The notes under the pieces: model-generated
The model's database searches: none
What the model was told of the DNA's origin: nothing
What the model saw: only the letters and a program-made list of their open reading frames with translations
Assembly (NCBI GenBank): GCA_963704815.1
Contig: CAVPHU010000001.1
Location: forward strand, 1,488,001-1,552,000
Direction: 5' to 3'
DNA: 64,000 nucleotides
Origin: DATKWD01 sp963704815
GTDB taxonomy: Bacteria > Actinomycetota > Acidimicrobiia > Acidimicrobiales > Salinilacustritrichaceae
In this document: piece after piece, positions 7,862 to 16,381 of the stretch
Layout: each line of letters begins with the position of its first letter
Numbering within the stretch: position 1 is the stretch's first letter
Program-made: the position numbers and the translations under genes

Positions 7862-9460
7862 TCAGGTGAGGACGAAGCCTTCGTAGTCGCTCTTCACGAT
7901 CGCTTCGACCTGTTCGACGTAGCCGGGAAAGCCGGGCAGCGGCATGAACACCCTCGGCTTCCCCGGCACGTTGGCACCGAGGTACCAGCTGTTGCACCGC
8001 GGGAACAGGGTGAAGTCGGCCACCGCGTTGACGTAGGCGACCCACTCGTCGGCCTTGGCCGGCTCGGGCTCGATCAGCGCGTGGTCGGTGGCCCGGACGT
8101 GCTCGACGGCATCGGCGACGAACTCGACGTGCTGCTCGATCGACATCACCATGTTGGTCAGCACCGACGGGCTGCCGGGGCCGGTGATGATGAACAGGTT
8201 CGGGAACTCGGGCACCTGGACCCCGAGGTACGTGCGCGGCCCGGCCTCCCACTCGGCCCGCAATGCTCGTCCGCCGCGGCCTCGGATGTCGACGGCCAGC
8301 AGCGCACCGGTCATGGCGTCGAAGCCGGTGGCGAACACGATGGCGTCGAAGGCGTACGAACCGCCCGTCGTGTCGATGCCGGTCGGCGTGATGCGTTCGA
8401 TCGGCGTGTCCTGGAGGTCGACGAGTTCGACGTCGGGACGGTTGTAGGTCTCGTAGTAGCCGGAGTCGACACACAACCGTTTGCAGCCGACCACCGTGTC
8501 GGGCATCAGCTTGGCGGCGACCTCGGGGTCGGCGACCTTTTCGGCGATGCGGCGACGAACGTAGTCGGCGACGATCTCGTTGGCCTCGGGGAGGAGCAGC
8601 AGGTCGTTGAACGCGCCGAGGAAGGCGAGGCCGCCTTCCTCCCAGCGCTTGTCGAACTCGGCCTCGCGCGTCGCGTCGTCGACCTCGAGCACCCCAACGT
8701 CGTTGCGCTCGAGCCAGCCACCGAAGGCCGTGCTCATCTCTCGATTCGCGGCTCGCAGCTCGTCGTAGTGGGCCTTGACGTACGACAACTCCTCGTCGTC
8801 GAGGGGCCGGTTGTGGGCCGGGACGGCGTACGTCGGCGTGCGCTGGAACACGGTGAGGTGGTCGGCCTGCTCAGCGATGATCGGAATGGACTGCACCGCG
8901 GAGGACCCGGTGCCGATGATCCCGACCCGCATACCGGCGAAGTCGACCCCCTCGTGCGGCCACTGACCCGTGTGATGGGTCGGGCCATCGAACGAGTCGC
9001 GCCCCTCGATGTCGGGCAGGTTGGCGTTCGACAGACAACCCGTCGCCATCACGAAGAACTGCGCCGACACCTGCTCTCCCCCGTCGGTCCGGATGGTCCA
9101 ACGACCGGCCCCCTCGTCGAAGCCGGCCGAGACCACCCGGGTGTCGAACGTGATGTCGCGACGAAGGTCGAAGCGGTCGGCGACGTGGTCGAGATACGAC
9201 AGGATCTCGGGCTGGGTGGCGTAGCGCTCGGTCCAGTTCCACTCCTGCTGGAGGTCGGCGTCGAAGGAGAACGAGTACTCGACGCTCGGCACGTCGCACC
9301 GGGCACCGGGGTAGCGGTTCCAGTACCACGTGCCGCCGACGCCCGAACCAGCCTCGAACACCCGGGTCGTGAGTCCCAGCTCACGAAAACGCTTGAGCTG
9401 GTAGAGCCCGGCGAATCCGGCGCCCACGACCACGGCGTCCACCTGTTGCTGCTCGCTCAT
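7862..9460 (-). CDS. Baeyer-Villiger monooxygenase 1 (cyclohexanone monooxygenase type)
   Basis: A 532-residue FAD/NADPH monooxygenase; the ATG at 9460 (MSEQQQVDAVVVGAGFAG) is chosen because the Rossmann GxGxxG follows at once. It has the classical type I fingerprint FxGxxxHxxxWP (FDGPTHHTGQWP, residues ~159-170), the second NADPH motif GTGSSAVQS and the C-terminal ATGFD plus FPNLFIITGPGSP segments. It inserts oxygen next to a ketone to give an ester or lactone in the cytoplasm. GAGGGGA lies 5 nt upstream as a ribosome-binding site. Substrate is unknown; residues like these occur in cyclohexanone/phenylacetone-type and steroid-active enzymes. Confidence 0.92.
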   Translation of the reverse strand: MSEQQQVDAVVVGAGFAGLYQLKRFRELGLTTRVFEAGSGVGGTWYWNRYPGARCDVPSVEYSFSFDADLQQEWNWTERYATQPEILSYLDHVADRFDLRRDITFDTRVVSAGFDEGAGRWTIRTDGGEQVSAQFFVMATGCLSNANLPDIEGRDSFDGPTHHTGQWPHEGVDFAGMRVGIIGTGSSAVQSIPIIAEQADHLTVFQRTPTYAVPAHNRPLDDEELSYVKAHYDELRAANREMSTAFGGWLERNDVGVLEVDDATREAEFDKRWEEGGLAFLGAFNDLLLLPEANEIVADYVRRRIAEKVADPEVAAKLMPDTVVGCKRLCVDSGYYETYNRPDVELVDLQDTPIERITPTGIDTTGGSYAFDAIVFATGFDAMTGALLAVDIRGRGGRALRAEWEAGPRTYLGVQVPEFPNLFIITGPGSPSVLTNMVMSIEQHVEFVADAVEHVRATDHALIEPEPAKADEWVAYVNAVADFTLFPRCNSWYLGANVPGKPRVFMPLPGFPGYVEQVEAIVKSDYEGFVLT

Positions 9461-9510
9461 GTGTCCCCTCGAATCAACGGACAACCGACGCTATCGGGCC
9501 GACAAGAACC

Positions 9511-9562
9511 CGTTCTGGTGCACACATGTTGTTTCCCAGCGCGAAATAGGTACACCAGAACG
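9511..9562. repeat. Inverted repeat between the two Baeyer-Villiger genes
   Basis: CGTTCTGGTGCAC (9511-9523) faces GTACACCAGAACG (9550-9562): 12 of 13 positions pair, with a 26-nt AT-richer spacer. It lies after the stop of BVMO2 (9568) and 50 bp before the start of BVMO1. Either a long-loop terminator or a two-site operator. The left arm with two more C's is the same 15-mer as in the hairpin at 35957. Confidence 0.55.
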
Positions 9563-9567
9563 AAGGA

Positions 9568-11496
9568 TCAGCGGATCTCGAAGTCGGCGAGGTCGGGTTC
9601 TCGGGTCCAGGTCCAGAAGTCGATGAGGCGCCACGGTGAGAGCCCGTAGATGTTGCCGTCATCGGCCTTGTAGAACGAGTGGTCGATCGAGTCGTGCGAC
9701 CAGACCATGGTCTGCAACTCTGCCTGGCTGCGCTCGAACCAGTCGTCGTGGGCCGCTTGGGTCGGCTCGATGGCGGACGCCCCCGTCTCGATCAGGTGCT
9801 TGAGGCAGCCCTCGATGTAGCGGATCTCGCACTCGCTGTGGAAGATGAGGCTGCCCCCGCTGGCCAGGTTGGTCCCGGGGCCGTAGAGGCAGAACAGGTT
9901 GGGGAACTCGGGCACGGTGATGCCGAGATGAGCCGACGGCTTGCCGTCCCAGTGCTCGTTGAGTGACGCCCCGGTGCGACCGACGATCTCCATCGGCCAC
10001 AGGAAACGGTTGGCGTGGAAGCCGGTGGCGAAGATCACGACGTCGACCGGGTGGTGCACGCCGTCGGCGTCGACGATTCCGTCGGGCACGAAGCGCTCGA
10101 TCGGCGTGCGCACGAGATCGACGTCGTCGCGCTTGAGCGCCTGGAGCCAGCTCCCGTTGTCCTGCAGCGTGCGCTTGCCGGTGGCCGGGTAGTCGGGGAT
10201 CACCTTGGAGAGCAGGTCGGGGTCGTCGCCCACCTGCTCGGTGATCCAGCCGGTGAACATCATGCGGGCCAGGTCGTTGACCTCGCTGATCGACTCGGAG
10301 CCGCCTTCCCAGTCGGGGTCGATGCGAGCGGCGGCCAGCCCACCGCCGTCGCACGCGGGCCAGAAGATGAGGAACCGATACCAGCGTCCGTAAGACGGAA
10401 GGTGACGGATGGCCCAGCGGATCCCGTCGCCGACGGCCTCGTGGTAGTGCGGGTTGGGGAACATCCACTGGGCCGTGCGCTGGAACACCGTGAGGTGCCC
10501 GACCCGCTCGGCGATGGCCGGCACGAGCTGGAATCCGCTGGCCCCGGCGCCCACGACGGCGACGCGCTTGCCGTCGAGATCGATGCCGTCGTCCCACTGC
10601 GCCGAGTGCATGGTCGGCCCCTCGAAGCGGTCGAGACCCTCGAAGTCGGGGATCTTCGGTCGGTTGAGCTGTCCGACCGCCGAGATCACGGCTCGGGCCG
10701 GCAGCACCTCGTCGCTTCCGTCGGGGTTCCGGATCGACACGGCCCAGGTGGCCGACGCGTCGTCCCACACCGCGCCGGTGACCTCGGTGGAGAACCGGAT
10801 GTTGGCCTCGAGCCCGTGGTTCTTCATCACCCGCTCGAAGTAGGCCTGGAGCTCGGGCTGCTGGCTGAAGAACTCGGTCCAGTGGTCGCTCGGCTCGAAC
10901 GAGTAGCAGTAGAAGTGATTGCCGACGTCGACCCGGGCGCCCGGATAGCGGTTCTCGTACCACGTGCCGCCCACACCGTCGTTCTTCTCGACGATGGTGA
11001 ACGGGATGCCGGCCTCGGTGAGTCGAATGCCGGCGAGGACGCCCGACATCCCGGCTCCGATCACCACGACACCGAAGTCCGACTTCGCCGCCGCGTCGAC
11101 TCCCGACCAGTCGATCGTGCGGGTGTCGGCCTCGTCGAACCCGAGTTCGTCGAGCATCATCGGGAGGTACTCGGCCGGTACGTCCTCGCAGGCGAGGAAG
11201 TTCATCATCTCGTGGACCAGCTCGGGCGACGGGTCGGGCGGGAGCACACAGCCGCCGTCGCGGAACTCGATGATCGCCGCGAGCGCACGTCGGCGGGCCT
11301 CGGCCTGATCGTCGGGCGACATGAATCCCTGGAACTCGTTGAGAAAGATGCCCGCCGGGCGGATGTCGTCGCGAATCCACGACGGGTCGCCGGTGAGGTG
11401 CACCATCGAGCAGAGCAGCGTCGGGATGCTGACGTCCTCCAGGGCCGCAGCGATGGCGGCGTCGTCGTCGGTGATGGGGAGCAGATCGGTCGTCAC
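9568..11496 (-). CDS. Baeyer-Villiger monooxygenase 2 (HAPMO-like, N-terminal extension)
   Basis: A 642-residue enzyme from a GTG at 11496. Residues 1-~140 form an extra helical N-terminal domain, as in 4-hydroxyacetophenone monooxygenase (HapE, ~640 residues). The FAD motif VVVIGAGMSG starts near residue 142; the fingerprint is the variant F-x-G-x3-H-x3-W-D (FEGPTMHSAQWD, ~291-302) seen in HAPMO-like enzymes. GAGASGFQ and the C-terminal FATGFHANRF / FPNLFCLYGPGTN follow. It likely oxidises an aryl or cyclic ketone. The start overlaps the MFS stop (GTGA), so the pair is translationally coupled. A palindrome (11506-11522) lies 9 bp before the start. Confidence 0.9.
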   Translation of the reverse strand: MTTDLLPITDDDAAIAAALEDVSIPTLLCSMVHLTGDPSWIRDDIRPAGIFLNEFQGFMSPDDQAEARRRALAAIIEFRDGGCVLPPDPSPELVHEMMNFLACEDVPAEYLPMMLDELGFDEADTRTIDWSGVDAAAKSDFGVVVIGAGMSGVLAGIRLTEAGIPFTIVEKNDGVGGTWYENRYPGARVDVGNHFYCYSFEPSDHWTEFFSQQPELQAYFERVMKNHGLEANIRFSTEVTGAVWDDASATWAVSIRNPDGSDEVLPARAVISAVGQLNRPKIPDFEGLDRFEGPTMHSAQWDDGIDLDGKRVAVVGAGASGFQLVPAIAERVGHLTVFQRTAQWMFPNPHYHEAVGDGIRWAIRHLPSYGRWYRFLIFWPACDGGGLAAARIDPDWEGGSESISEVNDLARMMFTGWITEQVGDDPDLLSKVIPDYPATGKRTLQDNGSWLQALKRDDVDLVRTPIERFVPDGIVDADGVHHPVDVVIFATGFHANRFLWPMEIVGRTGASLNEHWDGKPSAHLGITVPEFPNLFCLYGPGTNLASGGSLIFHSECEIRYIEGCLKHLIETGASAIEPTQAAHDDWFERSQAELQTMVWSHDSIDHSFYKADDGNIYGLSPWRLIDFWTWTREPDLADFEIR

Positions 11497-12653
11497 GGGT
11501 CCGATTCTGACACCGCGTCAGATGTGCGCGTGACTTTCGGTGCGGGGAGAGGGGTCCGGGCCACCACGGCGCGAAGGATCACCATGCCGACGACCGTGGC
11601 GATCGCTCCGGCTGCGAACGCACCACGATTCGAGCTCTGGGCGACCACGATGCCCAGGACCAGTGCGCCGACGCCCTGGCTGAGGTCGAAGAACAGCGAG
11701 AACGTGCCGACCGCATGGCTTCGCTCGGCCTCGGGTGCTCGGTTCACGACGCGCACGAACATGGCGGGGAACAGCAGGGCCTGCCCGACGGCGAAGACCA
11801 ACGTGCCGACCCACAGGCCGGCGAGGTTCGGCGCCACGAAGAACGCGACCATGCCCCCACCGAGTGCGCCGAGCGCGAGCGTGGCCGTCGGAATCGAGCC
11901 GAAGCGGTCGGGAATCGTGGCACCGAACAGCCGGATGACCAGGATGAGGGCGCCGTACCCGAGGAAGAAGATCCCGGCCCGGTCGACCGAGGCGATGTCG
12001 TCGACGTAGAGCGGCAGGAACGCCGTGAACGCCACGAGCGCGTAGAGCCCGCAGAACAGCACCAGGCCGGGCCCGATCGCCGCCGGGTGCAGGAATCGCC
12101 TGCGCTCGCCCGGCACCCGCTGAGGTTGGTCGGGCCGATCGGAGGGGACGAGGAACCCCAGCACGAAGGCCACGCCGAGGCATGCGGCGGCGATCGTCCA
12201 GACCGGTCCGGCGCCCCACTCGGCATAGACCGAGTCGCCGATCACCGGGCCGATGGCGAGGCCGCCGTAGAGCGCGACCGAGAAGATGGAGGCGGCTTCG
12301 CCCCGCCGGTGATCAGGTGCGAGGTCCTGCGCGGCGGTCGCCGCACCGACGAACATCGCCGCTTCGCCGACACCGGTCAGGAGCCGAAACGGGATGAACG
12401 TGGCCATCGAGGTGGCGAAGTGATAGCCGAGGATCGAGATGCCGACGACCGCCGAACCACCGATCACCAGGATCCGCCGACCCCGCTCGTCGCCCAGACG
12501 GCCGACCAGCGGTCGCAGCAGCGCCGCCGACACCGCCATGGCCCCGACCCCGAGACCGACGGCGACGCCCCCACCCCCGAAGTCGTCCTCGATGAACTGG
12601 GGCACGACGGGGAGCGTGAGCCCGAGCCCCACGAAGTAGGCGAAGGTCGCCAA
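11493..12653 (-). CDS. Major facilitator superfamily transporter
   Basis: At least 386 residues with ~12 hydrophobic segments and MFS signatures (RPLVGRLGDERGRRILV between helices 2 and 3; FIPFRLLTGVGEAAMFVGA in helices 4-5). Probable efflux or uptake of a small molecule; no substrate signature. The listed TTG start cuts into helix 1. The same frame stays open upstream with sensible sequence (AADQGSASLITGRFLVI) back to ~12755, but has no ATG/GTG/TTG there. The true start is therefore a rare codon (CTG near 12764) or hidden by an indel. The stop overlaps the BVMO2 start, implying a shared operon and perhaps transport of its substrate. Confidence 0.85.
   Translation of the reverse strand: MATFAYFVGLGLTLPVVPQFIEDDFGGGGVAVGLGVGAMAVSAALLRPLVGRLGDERGRRILVIGGSAVVGISILGYHFATSMATFIPFRLLTGVGEAAMFVGAATAAQDLAPDHRRGEAASIFSVALYGGLAIGPVIGDSVYAEWGAGPVWTIAAACLGVAFVLGFLVPSDRPDQPQRVPGERRRFLHPAAIGPGLVLFCGLYALVAFTAFLPLYVDDIASVDRAGIFFLGYGALILVIRLFGATIPDRFGSIPTATLALGALGGGMVAFFVAPNLAGLWVGTLVFAVGQALLFPAMFVRVVNRAPEAERSHAVGTFSLFFDLSQGVGALVLGIVVAQSSNRGAFAAGAIATVVGMVILRAVVARTPLPAPKVTRTSDAVSESDP
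11506..11522 (-). promoter_or_regulatory. Palindromic operator TCTGAC-N5-GTCAGA (site 1)
   Basis: A perfect 6-bp inverted repeat with a 5-nt spacer, placed 9 bp before the GTG of BVMO2 and inside the last codons of the MFS gene. The same palindrome lies 10 bp before the P450 start at 19799. TetR-type operators commonly look like this. Confidence 0.55.
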
Positions 12654-12757
12654 CGTGATGACGAGGAATCGACCGGTGATGAGCGACGCGGAACCTTGGT
12701 CGGCGGCCCGGCCACCGGGCCCGACGTCGACCCCGGAGCCCTGTGGCGACTCCCGGC

Positions 12758-13405
12758 TCAGGATGCCGCAGCGCGCTTGGCGCGGGCGCGCTCGAGGATG
12801 GCCTGGATCGTCTCGACGTCCTGGGCGCCCGGGATCATGAACCTGCCGTCGACGACGAACGCAGGGACCCCGGTGACCTGACGATCAGCCGCCTCGTCGA
12901 GGTCGGCGCGCACGGTGTCGGAGCCGGCCTGCCCGCCGAGGGCCTCGGACGCCAGCGATCGATCGAGCCCGACCTCCTCGGCCCACGAGGTGAGCGATGC
13001 GACATCGGCGATGTTGCCGCCATCGGTGAAGTAGGCCTGGAAGAGCCGGTCATGGAGCCGGTCGGCCACGGCGAGTCCCTCGGTCTCGGCCGCCCATGCG
13101 AGCAGGCGATGGGCCGAGACGCTGTTCACTCGCTGGGCCCGATCGAAGCGATACTCGATGCCGGCATCGGCACCGAGCGCCGTCAGGCGGGCGACCATCC
13201 CGTCGAAGGCGCCGGGGCCGTACTTCCGCTCGATGACCGGCTTCAGCTCCTGCGGTTCGAGCGGCGCGCCCGGGTCGAGTAGGTAGGCGCGCCAATGGAC
13301 CTCGATCTCGTCGCCCCAGTCGAGGCCGGCGATGGCTGCTTCGAGCCGGCGCTTGCCGAGATAGCACCACGGGCACACCACGTCGGACCACACATCGACT
13401 CGCAT
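12758..13405 (-). CDS. DsbA-family oxidoreductase (FrnE-like)
   Basis: A 215-residue thioredoxin-fold protein starting MRVDVWSDVVCPWCYLGKRR. The CPWC active site (residues 11-14), the inserted helical domain and the C-terminal VTGVPAFVVDGRF (cis-Pro loop) followed by GAQDVETI are typical of the FrnE/2-hydroxychromene isomerase-like DsbA branch. These are cytoplasmic, with no signal peptide, and are linked to disulfide handling or polyketide and xenobiotic metabolism. I chose the internal ATG at 13405 because it starts right at the first strand. It sits between the Hsp70-like gene and the MFS gene on the same strand. Confidence 0.9.
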   Translation of the reverse strand: MRVDVWSDVVCPWCYLGKRRLEAAIAGLDWGDEIEVHWRAYLLDPGAPLEPQELKPVIERKYGPGAFDGMVARLTALGADAGIEYRFDRAQRVNSVSAHRLLAWAAETEGLAVADRLHDRLFQAYFTDGGNIADVASLTSWAEEVGLDRSLASEALGGQAGSDTVRADLDEAADRQVTGVPAFVVDGRFMIPGAQDVETIQAILERARAKRAAAS

Positions 13406-13446
13406 CGCCGGCTCCAACGCCGGGAGCGGCGGTGGGATTCCGGGGG

Positions 13447-15891
13447 TCAAGGGAACTCGTCGGGCCGAGGGACCTCGACCTTGCCCTGAGTCCCGGTGAG
13501 GGACCCGAAGTTGAGCTCGACCGTCTCGGCGTCGAGCGGAACCTCGTAGGCGAGCACCAGTTCGACACCCTCGCCCGCCTGCACGATCTCGTTCACGAAG
13601 CTCGAGGTGAACACCGGCAACCCGTCGATCTCGAGGGCATAGTCGGGGTCCTGCACGTTCCTGTCGAATCGACAGCTTTCACCCGTCCCGGCCACGGTCT
13701 GGACGAACACCCGAACCCACCGCGCATCCTTCTTCGCCCGAGGCTCGGTGGCTTCGACGGGATCTCCGTTGTGGTCGATCCCTGCGTCGACGTCCCACTC
13801 GACCGACTCGACCGTCGTCGTCCCCTCGCATCCGTCGTCGATGGTCACCGCAACCGTCTGATCGACATCGAAGGAGATCGGATACGGGTCGTCGGGCACT
13901 TCGCCGTCCAGCGGAAGTTCGGCGGGGACGGTCACCCGGTCGTCGATGACGAGGACTGCGCCGTCGAGCTGGTCGGGGGCGACGTCGAAGGAGAGCTGGA
14001 CCAGGTCGTTGCTGCTGGTGTTGAGGAAATACGTGCTCTGGAACTGCACACCGCCGGCAGGAATGGTGGTTCCGTCATCGAGCCGCAGCGAGAACAGACC
14101 CACCTCGACGTTCTCGCTCTGGATCGGGTAGTCGGCCTCATACGCCATCGACAGATCGAGGAAGAGACGCTCGGCATCGCCGACGGTCAGCTCAGCGGGG
14201 TCGGCCTTCCCGAACGTTGCCGGATCGATGGTCGAGAAGACAGCCTCGTCGAGCTGGAAGTCGACGTGCGACCAGGTCACCGACCGCGGCAGATCGAGGC
14301 CGGCACCGGTGGTCTCGATGCCAACGGCCTCGGGGTCGACGGTGTCGGTCGTCGACGGCGCCGAGGTGGCCGTGGTCGTTTCGGGAACCGCGGCAACGGT
14401 CTCCGCTCCGTCGTCGTCGCCGCCGCCGAACAGCACCACCCCGCCGATGACGAGCAGGACGACGGCCGCCCCGATGCCTGCGTACAGCGGCAGCCTGTTC
14501 TTGGGCTCCTCGGGCGACATCGGCGGAGGCGCCGGAGGGCTGGGAGGGACCGCGGAACCGTCGGCGCCGGGCGGACGGGTCGGCGGCACGGTGGGCATGG
14601 CCGTGGTCACGTCGGCGGCGGGCGCGACCGCGGTGGGCGGATCGGCCGGTGACTCGGCCACCGGCGATGGGGCGTCCGCAGGACCGGCGGCGGCAGCGAC
14701 GCCGGCCGCCGCACCGGCCGCCGCAACGACGGGAATCGGAGCCACGCCGAACGCTCCGGCGGGTGGAGCTGCCGGAGGCGGCCCGGCGAGCGTCGTCGCC
14801 GGCAACGTCGCTGCGCCTGCGGGTGACGACTCGGGGGTCGACAGCGCGGCGCCCTTGGCGATGGCGTACTTGGGGTGGGCGTCGATGGCCACCGGGCGAC
14901 CGAGCGCCGCCGTGATCTGCTGACCGATCAGTGGGATGCGCGACGACCCGCCCACGAGCAGCACCGACGTGAGCTGATCGGGCGTCACCCCCGCTGACTC
15001 GATGGCTCGTCCCAACGACTCGGTCGTCCGACCAACGGCCGGCCGGATCATGTCCTCGAACTCCGAGCGGGTCAGTCGGACCTCGGTCCGGAGCCCGGGC
15101 AGGGAGACCTGGACGTCGCTGTCGGTGGCGCTGGCCAGGGCCTCCTTGGCCGCCACGCATTCCCGCCGGAGTGCCGCCCAAGCGGCCCGGGTGTCGAGGT
15201 CGTCGGGATCGGCGGTCAGTGCGTCGAGGTCGATCTGCGATCGAACGTGGTCGAAGACCGCTTCGTCGAAGTCGATGCCCCCGAGGCGTTCGATGCCGGT
15301 CGGCCGGCCCAGGATCTCGTACCCCTCGGCGGTCCGCCGGAGCACGGCGGCGTCGAAGGTGCCGCCACCGAGGTCGTAGACCGCGACGATCGAGCCTTCG
15401 TCGACCCGTTCCTGGGACGCGTAGTGAATGGCCGCAGCCTCGGGCTCGGTCAGGGTTCGGACCGTGTCGGGGTCGAGGTCGGCCTCACGGATCGTCTCGA
15501 CGAGCAGTTCACGCTTGTACGGACCCCAGTTCGCAGGATGGGTGACGACCACCTCGTCGGGCGGGCCACCTTCGAGCTCGGTCGCACGGTTCACCACGAA
15601 CTCGAGCAGTTCGGCCTGCAGCGCCTCGGCCCCGACCGGGCTGCCCCCGACCAGCAGCGGAGCCGAGTCGCCGATGCGGCGCTTGAACTCGCGGGCGACC
15701 CGATCGGGCTCGCTCGCCGCTCGGCGCTCGGCGTCCGCGCCCACCAGCACCGTGCCGTCGGCCCGAAGACACACGACCGACGGGATCACCGGACCCCGGT
15801 CGCTCAGACCGAGCATCTCGGCGCGTCCGTCCCGGCCGACCGCAGCGGCCGTGTAGGTCGTCCCCAGATCAACACCCAACCGGTACGTCAC
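13447..15891 (-). CDS. Membrane-anchored Hsp70-like protein with extracytoplasmic domain
   Basis: An 814-residue protein from a GTG at 15891. Residues 1-~365 are an Hsp70/actin ATPase: DLGTTYTAAAV phosphate-1 loop, VYDLGGGTFDAAVL phosphate-2, LLVGGSSRIPLI adenosine motif. A ~90-residue Ala/Pro/Gly-rich linker leads to one transmembrane helix (YAGIGAAVVLLVIGGVVLF, ~466-485). A Thr/Ser-rich stalk and a ~290-residue beta-rich outer domain with no family I can name follow. There is no Hsp70 substrate-binding domain. This layout, with a cytoplasmic ATPase coupled to an external module, is seen in actinobacterial DnaK-like proteins of unknown job. The promoter is leaderless (TAGCGT). Confidence 0.85.
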   Translation of the reverse strand: MTYRLGVDLGTTYTAAAVGRDGRAEMLGLSDRGPVIPSVVCLRADGTVLVGADAERRAASEPDRVAREFKRRIGDSAPLLVGGSPVGAEALQAELLEFVVNRATELEGGPPDEVVVTHPANWGPYKRELLVETIREADLDPDTVRTLTEPEAAAIHYASQERVDEGSIVAVYDLGGGTFDAAVLRRTAEGYEILGRPTGIERLGGIDFDEAVFDHVRSQIDLDALTADPDDLDTRAAWAALRRECVAAKEALASATDSDVQVSLPGLRTEVRLTRSEFEDMIRPAVGRTTESLGRAIESAGVTPDQLTSVLLVGGSSRIPLIGQQITAALGRPVAIDAHPKYAIAKGAALSTPESSPAGAATLPATTLAGPPPAAPPAGAFGVAPIPVVAAAGAAAGVAAAAGPADAPSPVAESPADPPTAVAPAADVTTAMPTVPPTRPPGADGSAVPPSPPAPPPMSPEEPKNRLPLYAGIGAAVVLLVIGGVVLFGGGDDDGAETVAAVPETTTATSAPSTTDTVDPEAVGIETTGAGLDLPRSVTWSHVDFQLDEAVFSTIDPATFGKADPAELTVGDAERLFLDLSMAYEADYPIQSENVEVGLFSLRLDDGTTIPAGGVQFQSTYFLNTSSNDLVQLSFDVAPDQLDGAVLVIDDRVTVPAELPLDGEVPDDPYPISFDVDQTVAVTIDDGCEGTTTVESVEWDVDAGIDHNGDPVEATEPRAKKDARWVRVFVQTVAGTGESCRFDRNVQDPDYALEIDGLPVFTSSFVNEIVQAGEGVELVLAYEVPLDAETVELNFGSLTGTQGKVEVPRPDEFP

Positions 15892-15899
15892 GGCAGACG

Positions 15900-15905
15900 A
15901 CGCTA
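15900..15905 (-). promoter_or_regulatory. -10 box of the Hsp70-like gene
   Basis: TAGCGT on the minus strand, 8 nt before the GTG at 15891. This spacing predicts a leaderless mRNA. No clear -35. Confidence 0.45.
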
Positions 15906-15920
15906 GCCGTCACCCAAAGC

Positions 15921-16346
15921 ACAAGGAGGCCGGCCACACACGGCCTGCGTGACCGGGGAACGCAACAACACGACCCTCAACCCGGAGCGAAGCACACAGC
16001 GTCGAGGCCGACGAGGCACGAGGAGACCGGCCACACACGGCCTGCGTGACCGGGGAACGCAACAACACGACCCTCAACGTGGAGCGAAGCACACGTGCGA
16101 GGCCGACGAGGCACGAGGAGGCCGGCCACACACGGCCTGCGTGACCGGGGAACGCAACAACACGACCCTCAACGTGGAGCGAAGCACACGTACGAGGCCG
16201 ACGAGGCACGAGGAGGCCGGCCACACACGGCCTGCGTGACCGGGGAACGCAACAACACGACCCTCAACGTGGAGCGAAGCACACGTACGAGGCCGACGAG
16301 GCACGAGGAGGCCGGCCACACACGGCCTGCGTGGCCGGGGAACGCA
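15921..16346. repeat. 95-bp tandem repeat array, about 4.5 copies
   Basis: Units begin near 15930, 16027, 16122, 16217 and 16312 (spacings 97, 95, 95, 95), the last cut after ~35 bp. Copies 2-4 are nearly identical; copy 1 differs at a few sites and by 2 bp. Each unit has a CCGGCC-ACACAC-GGCC inverted repeat followed by a core that begins CGGCCT and ends CCGGGGAACG, then GGAGCGAAGC. The array fills the ~490-bp gap between the divergent Hsp70-like and methyltransferase genes; no gene is seen inside it. The core is shared with the 90-bp repeats inside lhr (45673-46010). Confidence 0.9.
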
Positions 16347-16368
16347 GGTTGTTGTCACCCCCCAGCCG

Positions 16369-16374
16369 TAACAT
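16369..16374 (+). promoter_or_regulatory. -10 box of the DNA methyltransferase gene
   Basis: TAACAT, 7 nt before the GTG at 16382, which supports that start over the GTG inside the repeat array. Predicted leaderless. Confidence 0.5.
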
Positions 16375-16381
16375 CGCATTC

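Noticed and set aside
15949..16239. Small proteins encoded within the tandem repeats
   Set aside because: Their frames arise from the repeat period, lack start signals, and have no coding-type base use.
15921..16346. CRISPR array
   Set aside because: The whole 95-bp unit repeats, with no unique spacers between short repeats, and no cas genes are near.
16331..16381. GTG at 16331 as the methyltransferase start
   Set aside because: It lies inside the last tandem-repeat copy; the GTG at 16382 has TAACAT 7 nt upstream and begins the family-like sequence.
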